DNA from: Haliotis asinina
Taxonomy: Eukaryota > Mollusca > Gastropoda > Lepetellida > Haliotidae
NCBI RefSeq assembly: GCF_037392515.1
Contig: NC_090291.1
Coordinates: 14,262,501 to 14,326,500, forward strand
DNA: 64,000 nt
Direction: 5' to 3'
Shown: positions 10,946-21,717 of the stretch, piece after piece
How the letters are laid out: the number at the start of each line of letters is the position of its first letter
How positions within the stretch are numbered: the stretch's first letter is position 1
Program-made: the position numbers and the translations under genes
Notes under the pieces: generated by a model
Database searches by the model: none
What the model was told of the DNA's origin: nothing
Seen by the model: the letters and a program-made list of their open reading frames with translations, nothing else

Positions 10946-11565
10946 ATAGGAAATAATACATTTGGGTAAAAACTAAAAACAAACAAGTACAAAATCAAAA
11001 ACGTTTATTCAGCAGTCTTGTTTTGTTTCTGCACCTAATATTTTACAGTTTCATCATAATATTTCTTGTCTATTGATACTTTTAACCACGTGATCGCACC
11101 TCGCCCAGAGACTGTAGTATTACAGTGTAGGGAAGAGAAACCCTCCGTCTTCATCCGTCTTTTCGAAGATCTGTACAAGACAGACCTGAAAATATTCATA
11201 ATTATCAGTGCCTGTATTAATATTTCATCGTTGAATTATAGTATTGCTTGTCAATTGCTACGGTAAGCCATGTGATTGTCCCTTGATGTGATACTGTAGT
11301 GTTACTATGTAGAGAGGAAAGTCCTTCGGTTTTCATGCGTCTACGGATTGACTTGAATAACAAAAATCTGTAAACAAAACAAGTAGAATAAAATTATGAA
11401 TCAACATTTCAACTAATACATCGCCTCAATACAATTATGTACACAAAGTACAACTTTTGAAGCCGATTTCTGGAATCCCCCTGCGTAACACCGTGCCTAC
11501 ACGCTACCCAAAAACAATTCAAAACACTAAAATCAGATACTTTTCTGACTGGAATACTGGGCGAA
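10946..11565. other. AT-rich intergenic DNA with a diverged repeat pair
   Basis: Two similar blocks occur at about 11040-11210 and 11235-11345. Both contain TGTC.ATTG, ACCACGTGAT/GCCATGTGATTG and GTAGTGTTAC or GTAGTATTAC. They suggest an old tandem duplication. No gene was recognised. Confidence 0.4.
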
Positions 11566-11735
11566 ATAGTGAGTGAGTTTAATTTTACCCCGCTTTGGGC
11601 AATCTTCCCGTTATATCACGGCGGTGGACACCAGAAAAGAGTTTCACCCATTGTAATCATGTAGGTACTCGAACCCGGATGTCCGCTGTGACGAGCGAAC
11701 GCTTTCACCACTGACTTACCCCAGGCGAAACAGAC
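11566..11735 (-). repeat. SINE family A
   Basis: Reverse orientation: GTGAGTGAGTTTAATTTTAC, a CACGGCGGTGGACACCAGAA block, and the tRNA-like head ending GTACTCGAACCCGG ... GAGCGAACGCTTTCACCACT. Confidence 0.7.
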
Positions 11736-12164
11736 TCGACTGGGTGTATCAGGCAAATTGCGTTAACGTTCATACGAACCTGGATGCGATCAGAATTGAT
11801 GTCAACATTGTTTCTCAACCAAAACAAGATCATCCAAATCGCCTGTGTGCAATCATATAATATCTCCTTATCTCCTAGGAGATATCGTTTTGACAGTAGA
11901 TTTTGTACAATGTCCTCATGAACTTGATGACGTTACAATGCTATGACATCGCTACACTGCAAGTCTGGTGGTAGAGCAGTGTTGAGAGATGTACATTTGT
12001 CATTTTTTTTATGATAAATAGTTCAATTATAACAACACTCGTTGATAAAGGTAAAAATATCGTCAACAAGTCTCGGATATTTTTAATATCATCAACTCAT
12101 ATTGATATAATTGTTATCAGACACTTGGGTTGGATTCTCTATTCACTGTCAGTCCTAAAATCCA

Positions 12165-12267
12165 GGGCCTAGTTTTTCGTAGCTTTGTTAGCGCTAAGAT
12201 AGTCGTAAGTACCATACAGTCACATTAACTGACTTTAGTGATAAGAGAGCTTCTCTTATCTAGGCCC
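12165..12267. mobile_element. Short GGGCCTAG palindromic MITE-like element
   Basis: Begins GGGCCTAGTTTTTCGTAGCT and ends AAGAGAGCTTCTCTTATCTA GGCCC. Internal GCGCTAAGATAGTCGTAAG is shared with the element at 36269. It is about 100 bp with no coding capacity. Confidence 0.6.
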
Positions 12268-12279
12268 AGTTAGTAATGG

Positions 12280-12405
12280 TCTTCAGCAAGACCCTGGGAT
12301 AAACAAGTGGTGTAAGGGTTCGCCCATCATAAGGCTGGGTTTGGATTCCACACATGGCTACAATATGTTGGTTTCCCTCGCCGCGATATTGCTAGAATAA
12401 TCCAT
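12280..12405 (+). repeat. SINE family A, truncated
   Basis: Diverged tRNA-like head (GTGGTGTAAGGGTTCGCCCA, GGTTTGGATTCC) and the start of the tail (CGCCGCGATATTGCTAGAAT). Confidence 0.55.
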
Positions 12406-12426
12406 ACTTGCAAGAATGTTTGGATT

Positions 12427-12660
12427 TGTTTGCTGTTAAACGTCACACATAGCAATATTCAAGCTAAATGACGGAGGTATGGTTACATAGGGTTGGGACC
12501 AGACAATCCAGTGATGAACAGTGGGAGCATCGATCTACACAGATGGAATACAATGACAGGTGCCTACCAATCAGCCATCCTGACGACCCGATCCCTTTGA
12601 TGGAGTCTTAAAGAGCATAGATTACTGAGAACTGATTCAAACTCGGGACGTCACAGGTTA
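12427..12660 (-). repeat. SINE family B, diverged
   Basis: TAGCAATATTCAAGCTAAAT, CCAGACAATCCAGTGATGAA and GACGACCCGATCCCTTTGAT place it in family B. Confidence 0.6.
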
Positions 12661-13010
12661 TAAGTAACGAGAACGAATAAAAAATACGAAAACATGACGG
12701 AAGTAAAGAGAAAAGCTCTCATTTTAAGTACGCAATGATTGAAACCGTATTTAAAGAAATACATTCATGCTTCCAAATGAGCCACTAACAGACGTTCGTA
12801 TAATAATATCGTTACGACCCGATGAAATATTTTATGAACGTTTCAAAAATGCTGCCGCGCTTTACGTTTAACTTTAACTCGGTTAAGTCCAATGAAGTGT
12901 CATTAAAATCACTGACTGAAGGAAGCGAGCGGGTGAGATTGGTTTGAAGCAATATCATGGTGAACGCCAGAAATGGGCTCCAGACATTAGAGCTATGAGG
13001 GGAATCTCAA

Positions 13011-13220
13011 TGATTGAGTGAGTTTAGTTTGGGTATGACACGTGCAGCAATATACAAGCTGTGTGGTGGCGGTCTGTAAATAATTAGTCTGGACCAGACA
13101 ATCCAGAGAACAGCGTCATGAGCACCGATCTACACAACTGGCATTCAAAGTCAACGTGACTGACCATCCCGTAAGTCGCCCTTTACGAAAAGCGTGGGTT
13201 ACTGATCAACTTTAACCCGG
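13011..13220 (-). repeat. SINE family B
   Basis: GAGTGAGTTTAGTTTGGG, GCGGTCTGTAAATAATTAGT, CTGGACCAGACAATCCAGAG and GCGTGGGTTACTGATCAAC follow family order. Confidence 0.65.
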
Positions 13221-13784
13221 ATCTTCGCTAGACGTTTTCAAGAGGAAACAGCATCGCTTCGTGAGTGGTTCTATGCACACAGAGCCAGCTAATACCGCCT
13301 TACAAACGGAATGCCTTGACGCCACCTTAGCAATATATTAGCATTTGAACTTTCAGCAATATTTCAGCATTAAAAATGGACTTCACACATTTGTGTCCAT
13401 GTAGTATATCGAACTCTGGTCCTTCGCAAACATGTTTCTATATAATTAACACATATGGCGCTCCATACGTCAAGGGGACACCGTTTTCGTGGGGACAACA
13501 TGGCTTTGCTAAAATACTCAGAAGACGTGTATATAGCCCCAGCTGATAATTGTGGCAGTTTCGTTTTGTCAAAGGCTTTTCTTACAGTTCAGAATCGTCT
13601 ACATCAGCCCATTTTGTAGCAATAAATTGGACTATTTATGGTTAAAACTGACTGCAGGACCGCCAATTTACTTCCATATAACCGTAGTTGGTTATATGAT
13701 TTTCGACTGTAACTTCGAGCAAGCGACAGGGACGTACATACACAGTCAAATCGTCAGTTCGGTTTAAGCGTGTTGGCTATATAA

Positions 13785-13860
13785 GTAGTGGGTGAGTGTA
13801 CTTTTAAGCCGCTTTTAAGACATGGACTTCACACATTAGGGAATCGAAACCAGCTTACTG
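13785..13860 (-). repeat. SINE family A fragment
   Basis: GTGGGTGAGTGTACTTTTAA, CCGCTTTTAAGACATGGACT, TCACACATTAGGGAATCGAA: the tail-proximal half of family A in reverse. Confidence 0.5.
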
Positions 13861-14097
13861 TACAGTCAAGGGTAAGGGTAGAGAAAGCAAAAGCCAACAT
13901 TCGTCTCATCAAGTACTTACTTTTTAGGGTTTTCCGGATTCAATTTATCTCTTTCATGTTTTATTGCGTAATATCTTCCTTGTCTTGGGGGATTTCTTTT
14001 GAGTCGCATGCCAACTGTTTTAACTCTGAAAAAATAAATCTGTAAATGTACATAATAGTATAAAAGTCTTCGTCAGTTATAAATACTAGCACAAATG

Positions 14098-14165
14098 ACT
14101 GAGTGAGTGAGTGAATTAAAATATATCGTCACGCGGGCAACATTTCAGCCATATCGTGACGCGAG
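14098..14165 (-). repeat. SINE family C tail fragment
   Basis: GAGTGAGTGAGTGAATT followed by ATCGTCACGCGGGCAACATT and TCAGCCATATCGTGACGCG, the reversed tail hairpin of family C. Confidence 0.6.
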
Positions 14166-14500
14166 AAAATTATACATCCATATCCAATATATATGAAAAA
14201 GTATCTATACGATATGAAACCCTCTCTGCAAAAGACAATATAACAATTACAGCTTGTTCAGCTTCCCTGATCAAATGAATACCAATCCACTGCGTGTCAC
14301 AACTGGTTCGGTCTATAAAATGTGTCACTTGATTATCAACATGTCCGAACAGCCGAGACAAGGTCGCCTTTTAACATTCTCTGCTCCCCTCTTTAATGCA
14401 GTTAACTCGACCTGTCGTTTGACCTCCTGGGTCATGACTATGTAGAGTAGCACAGGTCAAACTGAACAAACTGCAGATTATCACATTATCTTTCAAACTA

Positions 14501-16113
14501 TACATCTGGAAAAAAGTATTGCAACACTAGGATTTGGGAAATCTGCTGTGACATATACATATATGATATGGTTGTGCAAAAAATGGATTAAACCCATCAT
14601 CGAGATAAATAGACTATTGACAATAAAATAACAAGAAAACTGCATGTATTCTGTCATATTTTCAATCCATTCTTGTCACTTTAAAATAATCGCACAAAAC
14701 ACACAAAACCGGTTGCAGAATAACTATGGTCATAGCAGTAAGGTACTATTGGTCAGAAGTTAATGGAACACTAATGTCACTAGAATTACTGTTGAAGTCC
14801 TTAAATCAGACAAGAATATCAATATCTGGTGTAACCTCCGTCAGCAGCAACAACTGCAGCAACACGCCTCCTCATTGACAGAACAAGGCGTTGGATTTGC
14901 CTTTGAGGCTATTGGTTCCATTCCTGATGGAGAGCCACATCAAGCTGTGCGAGATTTTGAACTGGAGGTTGACTTTGTCGTATCCTACGCCCTAAAATGT
15001 CCCTCACATGCTCAATAGGATTCAGGTCAGGGCTTCGTGCAGGCCAGGGTAATGTTGTAATGGCTTCCTGACGAAGATAATCGCGAAACAGGGCAGATCT
15101 GTGAGGTCTAACGTTATCATCCATAAACACAGGCCTTGTACGGAGAGAATGGTTGTCAAAGTGTGGAACAACGACCTGTTGCAAGATGTCTCTTTGATAC
15201 TTAACGCCTTTGAGGTTCCCCCTTACAGTCACCAGAAGCAGTTTGCAATCGTAGGAGAAACATCCCCATACCATCAAAGATCCACCGCCGAATGGGACCT
15301 GTTCCATAACTTTCCTCTGTGTGTAAGCGGTGCCTCTCTGTCGCCAAACACGGGTTCTGCCATCTGTCATGAAGAGTAAAAACCTACTCTCATCGGACCA
15401 ATGGACCTTTCTCCACGATGAGTTCCCGTTCCTGTAGTCCCTACACCAACCCAGACGATCAGCTTTGTGAGCAGCTGTCAGCAACGGACGTTTAACAGGC
15501 CGTCTAGCACGAAGACCTGCTACTTTCAGTCGATTCCGGACAGTTCTGTCGGAATTTCGTCGATTGGACAGCCATTCTCGTTTTAAAACATTACTCTGCG
15601 CAAAAGGATTTCGCCGCACATGCCTCAGAAGGGCCCTGTCTTCCCTGTAAGAAGTGCATCGAGGTCTGCCAGAACGCCTTCTGTCCTTCATATCATTAGT
15701 TTCCCGTTACTTTTTTCAAAGTGCGGATGGTGGATGATGACCAATTCGAACACTAATTTGGCGCAGTGACATACCAGCGTTCCTCATTCCAATTATCTGC
15801 CATCTCAATGCTGTCGACAACCGTGGAGGACCCATTTTCTTCACCCATGTGCCCAGAACTGTTGTGCTCTTTGAATTCGGTACTGAACTGATCAAGTTTT
15901 TAAAGTGTCTTTTTATAGGGTTCTTGGTGCATGACTTAAACGTGCATTTTTTCCTGCATGCTTCTTGCATGGGTGTGTTTGGAAGATGGAGGAGATGAAC
16001 AGATGGAGGAGATGAAAAAGTACGGGTTTTCTTCTACAACTAGGTCTCTATCAAAATCAAAGAAATTCCAGCCTTCAATTATTTTGGTGTAGCAATACTT
16101 TTTTCCTGATGTA
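14501..16113 (-). mobile_element. Tc1-like DNA transposon, nearly complete
   Basis: About 1.6 kb bounded by inverted repeats of about 29 bp. The left end is TACATCTGGAAAAAAGTATT GCAACACTA (14501). The right end, in reverse complement, is TACATCAGGAAAAAAGTATT GCTACACCA (16113). Both ends start with TA, as expected for Tc1/mariner target duplication. Inside is one transposase frame on the minus strand. The element lies downstream of galactosyltransferase exon 4, so it is in intron 4 if that gene continues. Confidence 0.9.
14819..15835 (-). pseudogene. Tc1-like DD34E transposase with three in-frame stops
   Basis: Cut-and-paste transposase. The start ATG at 15835 gives MGPPRLSTALRWQIIGMRNA and the helix-turn-helix text AGMSLRQISVRIGHH. 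The GRPR motif follows in RRRSGRPRC. The catalytic residues are the first Asp in HWSDESRF, the second in FMDDN, and the Glu in SPDLNPIEH exactly 34 residues later (DD34E). The C-terminus is DGGYTRY and then TGA at 14819-14821. The frame spans 339 codons, the usual Tc1 length. It is broken by TGA 15716-15718, TAA 15707-15709 (both between the DNA-binding domain and GRPR) and TAG 14909-14911, with no frameshift. The gene is inactive as written, but its inverted repeats could still be mobilised by another copy. Confidence 0.9.
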
Positions 16114-16769
16114 CAGTTTGGGAGCATATGCCATAGTTAATTCACTAAATTAACGACACCACATAAAAAGGGTTATACTGATGGTTGATCATGACAATGA
16201 GAGCAGCAACAGTATCGTGAACGAACGATCTAGTCTGATCTCTAAAAGCCACTGAATGAAATACAAACTGTATTACGTTTTCATGAATGGTAACAATGGA
16301 CACATATACGTATTGCCTCAGGAGAAGAAATTGCCTTGGCGCTTTTCTATTTGTTAAACCAAACAAGAACGTATTAGATGTTTTTCGTGGTTTTTTGGTT
16401 TTTGTTTTTCTGAGATTATACATTGGCTACTATTGGCAAAACTAAACAAACCCAATTGATGACACGCACGTTTTGAAAAGTCTGTACTTTCACAACGTTT
16501 GATGAGATGAGCAGTTTCAGATAATTGCCCTTTCGGTTTATAAATGTTTTCTTCAGAACAGAATGTCTGTTCCGTTAGAATGTGACCATGAGGAAAAGTT
16601 ACAGACAAAATGTACAAAATATTTAACTTCAAAATGTTTAAGGGCGAGATATTGTTTATTGTATATAGTTATGTAATTATAGTTATACAGACTGCCTGCT
16701 CCATTTGAAGATGAGCTTTCGTGAAAGGATACAGAGGAATTTCCATGGTCTTATGTTTAATACTGGTAC
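16114..16769. other. Between Tc1 element and galactosyltransferase exon 4
   Basis: AT-rich with open frames on the minus strand (16145-16423 and 16354-16632) that match nothing I recognise. In particular, no exon resembling the missing last two galactosyltransferase exons was found. Confidence 0.5.
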
Positions 16770-16892
16770 CTTATTTCGAAATCGTCATCCTCCCCACCCC
16801 ATCCAAAGTACCAGTTTGAGAAACCGTTGATCCTCTTGAACTGACTTGGAGAGATCGCAATATTACCTCCAGCATACGAGGGATAAGGAAGC
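16770..16892 (-). CDS. Beta-1,4-galactosyltransferase, exon 4
   Basis: A 123-bp exon encoding LPYPSYAGGNIAISPSQFKR, INGFSNWYFGWGGEDDDFEI. The W-G-W-G-G-E-D-D-D motif is the diagnostic catalytic and acceptor-site segment of the beta-1,4-galactosyltransferases (GT7), which transfer galactose from UDP-Gal to GlcNAc-type acceptors in the Golgi. The acceptor is CTTCTCCTTGCAG and the donor is AAG|GTACCA. The exon begins with one base completing the Lys codon begun in exon 3 (phase 2) and ends in phase 2. As I recall it, the length equals the corresponding human B4GALT1 exon. The following exons, expected on the minus strand below 16770, were not identified. Confidence 0.95.
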
Positions 16893-18372
16893 CTGCAAGG
16901 AGAAGTGCACATGTGTTATTCGTGCATTATGCATGTACTCAGATTATCAGACTTGTTTCTGTACCATGAATTAACATTGAATCACCTGAGAGTTTTGATG
17001 TTATTATCATGTTATTTATACAAAATCTACATAACAGTTAACAACAAACCCCCGGAAAACGATCTCAGAAGGGTCCACAGTCTCAGCCAAATGCCGTTTC
17101 AGTTTTTACATATTTTCTTTAGATCGCTTGGCCCGTTTGTGTTCGAGCTTGGGATTAACATACGCAAGAATTCACACGGATGCCCACAGAGACATCCATG
17201 ATGACACAGTGACGGAGAAACACACACAAAGAAATGCCCAACAGAGTAGCAACAGGGAAACAACCAGAGAAAGCCCAAGAGAAAACACTCCCTCAGAGAA
17301 AGCCCAAGAGAAAACACTCCCTCAGAGAAAGTCCAACAGAAAACACTCCCTCAGAGAAAGTCCAACAGAAAACACTCCCTCAGAGAAAGGCCAACAGAAA
17401 ACACTCCCTCAGAGAAAGTCCAACAGAAAACACTCCCTCAGAGAAGGACCAACAGAAAACACTCCCTCAGAGAAAGGCCAACAGAAAACACTCCCTCAGA
17501 GAAGGGCCAACAAAAAACACTCCCTCAGAGAAGAGCCAACAGAAAACACTCCCTCAGAGAAGAGCCAACAGAGAGCTATCCATGGAGAAATGCTCATCTA
17601 GAGGCCAAGAGAAAACACTCCCTCAGAGGAGGGCCAAGAGAAAACACTCCCTCAGAGAAATGCCAACAGAGAGCTATCCATGGAGAAATGCTCATCGAGG
17701 GGCCAAGAGAAAACACTCCCTCAGAGGAGGGCCAAGAGAAAACACTCCCTCAGAGAAATGCCAACAGAGAGCTATCCATGGAGAAATGCTCATCGAGAGG
17801 CCAAGAAAAACTCTCCCTCAGAGGAGGGCTAAGAGAAAACACTCCCTCAGAGAAATGCCAACAGAGAGCTATCCATGGAGAAATGCTCATCGAGGGGCAC
17901 CAATTAACACCCAAAGAGACAAACACACGAAGACACATGCACATAGGCACACTCACCCAGAGAAAGGCCTACGTTGATAACCCACGGTCACAGAAAAGCA
18001 GACCCAGAGACATGCCCAAAGAGAAACGCTGATTATCAAAGAACACAGAGACACGAACTCAGAAACGACCAAACAGAAACGACAGCAAGGAAATACCAAC
18101 GGACCAAGACCCAAAGAGAAAGTAAACGTGATACCGTCAGTTCACTGTGTACATAACCTTGCACCTATGCACAGAATGAACTGAAAGATGTCACTACTTC
18201 CTCATCTCATTTGAACTGGTATTTCTGTTTGTTTTCTATCACTGCTTTGCAACAGCAAGTCCGTATGACGGCGTTTAGTGGATAATTGAGCATCATAAGT
18301 ATCGTGGACACAATGACATGCACCAACCATGCCAAAAAGTCTGGCTACCAACAAACCGACACACATACATAC
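16893..18372 (-). other. Galactosyltransferase intron 3
   Basis: About 1.48 kb, phase 2, with a GTATGT donor and TTGCAG acceptor. Roughly half is the 29-bp/98-bp minisatellite at 17257-17905. The rest is AT-rich with no exon seen; 18245-18345 may be a decayed family-B SINE piece. Confidence 0.85.
17257..17905. repeat. 29-bp minisatellite passing into a 98-bp higher-order repeat
   Basis: From about 17257 to 17572, roughly ten units of 29 bp each carry CACTCCCTCAGAGAAAG (at 17286, 17315, 17344 and so on). From 17573 the array becomes a 98-bp repeat that adds GCTATCCATGGAGAAATGCT to two 29-bp units, starting at 17573, 17671, 17769 and 17866 (the last interval is 97 bp). All three forward frames are open across much of it because neither 29 nor 98 is a multiple of three. 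Confidence 0.95.
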
Positions 18373-18560
18373 TTATATCCATATTTAGCACTGGCAGTAG
18401 AAAGATGGAGCGGATTTTCTCGACAGCGGTAGTAGTTGTTGCTAGTCTCTGGGATGAGATCAACATCGTGGATGACGATGCAGGTGAAGTTATCCGCCTT
18501 CAGCGCGGCTGCAACTCCCGCGTTGATCATAAGACCTCGATTGAATATTCCTCCCGGCGT
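18373..18560 (-). CDS. Beta-1,4-galactosyltransferase, exon 3
   Basis: A 188-bp exon: TPGGIFNRGLMINAGVAAAL, KADNFTCIVIHDVDLIPETS, then NNYYRCRENPLHLSTASAKY. It carries the DVD metal/UDP-binding motif (DVDLIP), the conserved IFNR start and the YRC...P.HLS segment of GT7 enzymes. The acceptor has a long pyrimidine tract ending TTTTTACAG. The donor is TATAA|GTATGT. Entry is phase 0 from exon 2 and exit is phase 2 into exon 4 (AA+G gives Lys). As I recall it, the length equals the matching human B4GALT1 exon. Confidence 0.95.
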
Positions 18561-20682
18561 CTGTAAAAAGAAAAAAAAACAAGATATGGGGCAAACAAGG
18601 TACCAGTGAGCAAAACGCTTACATCACAATACGCATAAGTTGCCCGATGCTTAATTTCCCTTGCCCATATCATGGGATCGTCGTTAAATATGCATATCCT
18701 TGGGTATAACATACAAATGCAACAAAAGGCAAATAAGCAAACACACTCACAAAATCTAAAGGCGACACAATGTGCAAGTTCCGATACGATCCATGTATAG
18801 ATATGGATCTAGCATTGGATCTAACAACAGTAGTTTAATTCAGACGAAATTCAGAAATATGGGTAATGGTCTTTAAAACCAAAATGCATATCCTGGGTAT
18901 GTTTGGATCCATAACTACAGGATTCTGGCCTTTATACCGTTTTGTGGTCCAGGACTAGTAGGGTTCTGGACTGACTTCATTACTGGATTACAGAAAGAGT
19001 TGGTCGCGTGTTTGGAGTATGAAACACCACTGACATGTGTAAGCGAGAGTGTAGGTCTAACCAGGACGACACATTTAAAATAGTTAATCTCCTTGTAATA
19101 CTAGCAATCGTATTTCGGGAAATAAAATTTATATTTAAAATATATTTAATATATATGTATATCGGGGCAAGTCTTAGGTGGCTTCATAATGTATGGTTGA
19201 ACTATGCAGTTAACTACTACCTTGGCAGTGTTCATGTAGGTGGGGTCAGTATTTTACAGCTGACCTTGTTTTGTTGACGTTCATCAGCTGATGATGATAG
19301 TGATTTACGAGAGCCAATTTCATGATATTGCCATAACTATTTTCAATTCAGTAACTCTCTGTTCGACTGGAAACGTAGTTATGCGACATACTGAAATCGG
19401 GAAATGAAAGACTGTTGGTCTTTTTGTATCCACCTTGACGGGGTCACCCACTGCTGTCAATATTTATAGACGCTTTGAAGGTTTTCCGCGTAAAATATAA
19501 TTCGAAAGTGCCTGTCAACATATACACCAACTTCTATGCGTGTACTGAACAGCTGAGTAGTTAATGCAAATTGACAATTGGCTGTCTGAGGTACGACCAG
19601 GTGATACTGGCGGCATACATTTTGTTGCCAGTAATAGTATTTAGAATAATCTAAACATAAAACATAATCAGGAACCTGACTATGTAGTTATTCATTAGCC
19701 ATTGTTACAGGTTCACATATTATGCTGGGTCAAACCTGATCTTTCGCAACTCATGTTGTCGTAAGGTGGTCGTTCTCACTTACTTGTTTCATGTATGTCA
19801 TCGTATCCTACTTGTGATGAGCGATGCTCATAGTGTCATGACCAAGTTATGTTTATCTGTTTCATGTATATCATTTAGATATTACCAAAATTGAAGCCTG
19901 CATTTTCACGAACGTTACAGTAGAAGCAATGTGTCCATGAGAATGTTACACATGAATATATTTGAGTTGTCCATAAAACCAGTCACTTAATCTTTTGTAT
20001 TTAAAGCAATACGTTTCTGTCGTAATAGATCGAATATTACTCTGTGGTGAAGTTGCAAATATATTGAGACTGAATCGTTTCTGAGGAACTTCTTCAACTT
20101 CATATATGTGCATGTGTACAGTGTACAGAAAGCTGCAGCTGCAAGAACTTGAACGTGTGTACTTCAGCATTTGAAACTGGACTTGCAACATGAGACTGAC
20201 TAACATGTCAGCTGGGAATATACGATGACGGTTAGGAACAAACGACACGAACTGATCTGAAGGAAATTGTTGCTTGCAGTAAGATTCCATGGCTGACTCA
20301 TCATTCGTTGATTAGCAATTGACCTTTGACCAGATCAAAATATGTTTGTGATAAGCATATATGTAATTACAGTGTCAACACATTTAAACAATGATTAGAG
20401 CATTCCAGAACTACTAAATTGGTCAATCCAAATCAGAGTTATTGAATTAAACCATTCATTGATCGGTTGAAATATTAACACAACTGAAACATAATGTTGA
20501 ACCTTTAAAGTGCCCCTGCAGGGTAGTCACGCGCGGTAGCTGATGACAACCGGCTTTAAATCAAAGGTAAATCATTTCTGTTTCTGAAGCATCACAACTC
20601 ATTCGGTCGCCTGACCTTCACCACATTTTCACCATTTTCGGGTCTAGCTTCTGGACCACACATGCTCATCTGTATTATTTAC
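18561..20682 (-). other. Galactosyltransferase intron 2
   Basis: About 2.1 kb, phase 0, from GTAAAT to TTACAG. It contains only short or unconvincing open frames, including a 114-codon minus-strand frame at 19946-20290 that resembles no known domain. No mobile element was recognised. Confidence 0.75.
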
Positions 20683-20912
20683 CTGTTCTGCAACGAATAT
20701 CGTGAAATCCGCCTGTTGTTTTTTGAGGAAAGGGATGAGATTGTTGAGTAGGATCCCCAGATGTTGCTCCCGATCTCTATAAGGTATGACAACAGCCAGC
20801 CTCACCCTGGATCGACATCCCTTGGGCCTGTATATGTCACCGGATTGGGAGGGGTACTTCTTCCGTAACTCATCTAGGGTGATGTTGGTAAGATTCAGCT
20901 TCACGGGTTCAT
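20683..20912 (-). CDS. Beta-1,4-galactosyltransferase, exon 2
   Basis: A 230-bp exon encoding EPVKLNLTNITLDELRKKYP, then GDIYRPKGCRSRVRLAVVIP, YRDREQHLGILLNNLIPFLK and KQQADFTIFVAEQ. It corresponds to the N-terminal part of the catalytic domain: the conserved G..Y.P..C followed by the UDP-sugar-binding AVVIPYRDRE.HL (the family's IPFRxR motif). The acceptor is CCCTTTTAAG and the donor is CAG|GTAAAT. Entry is phase 1, joining exon 1 through an Asn codon, and exit is phase 0. The luminal NLT and NIT are possible N-glycosylation sites. Confidence 0.95.
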
Positions 20913-20944
20913 CTTAAAAGGGGGATAAAATAGTGAAGTAAGAT

Positions 20945-21190
20945 TGATTGTTAGTTGTTTAACGTTGTATTCACCATAAAATTCAATTTTAATGGCGGCT
21001 GTAAGAAAGGCAAATTCGAAGCAGACAAGCCATTGATCGACATATGAGCACCGATATACGCAATTGGGATACGATGACCTTGGTGGGTCTACAAATCAGC
21101 GAGCCTGACCACCCGATCCCGTTAATCGCCTCTAGAAAAGCATGGGAGGTTGAAGATCTATGACCCTCATCGCCTTGGGTAGTGAGATAA
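20945..21190 (-). repeat. SINE family B, diverged
   Basis: AGTTGTTTAACGTTGTATTC, ATATGAGCACCGATATACGC, AATCAGCGAGCCTGACCACC and CGATCCCGTTAATCGCCTCT follow family-B order. Confidence 0.65.
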
Positions 21191-21629
21191 CCCATGATTG
21201 AGCTTCGTGGGATCATCTTACAATAATGAAAACGTACCAGCTGGAAGTTATGAGAAAAGGAGTAACCGTCGCATGTTATTTGTGTTATTTCGAAATTTAT
21301 GCCGATACTTTAGTGCTAGCTCACACGCATAAAGTGACGCCAAGGCGATCAGTCATTGGTTCAACTCTAAATGAAGAGCCCAAGCCACAGTAAAGGGAAG
21401 TACAATATTTAAATTCTTTTGGTGTGATAGTGCCGGGAAACGAACCAGGCATTAAGTTCTCCTGGCACTACGTTATCCAAAACACACGAAGCGCCAAAAC
21501 AACAGAGAATGAGCAGGAAAATGGGTATGTGTCATTTCAGATATCGTCGTAATCGGCGTGCAAGTTTACAAATGGGCCCAACATTTTTTTCGTTGCAAGT
21601 AAAATTTATAAAAGTGCAAAAGTATACAG
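21191..21629. other. Intron sequence between SINE and LINE tail
   Basis: Nothing recognised. The (CAGA)n tract at about 21630-21650 marks the LINE's 3' boundary. Confidence 0.5.
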
Positions 21630-21717
21630 ACAGACAGACAGACAGACAGACATTTTATTCAGTATTAGGCCAGTGGCCCAAAATACAAACATAGGTATAA
21701 TTAGAATTTACATGCGT

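Noticed and set aside
15691..15720. A deletion or frameshift within the Tc1 transposase DNA-binding region
   Set aside because: Both pieces are in the same frame and the total length is normal. The break consists of a TGA and a TAA three codons apart.
17128..18156. Long Lys/Arg-rich protein genes (157, 247 and 114 codons)
   Set aside because: All three frames are open only because of the repeat composition. No splice context, start context or domain supports translation, so it is listed as a minisatellite.
19946..20290. A 114-codon minus-strand frame in galactosyltransferase intron 2
   Set aside because: It lies inside an intron on the same strand, has no splice signals that would fit the gene's phases and resembles no domain. 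A chance frame is the simplest explanation.
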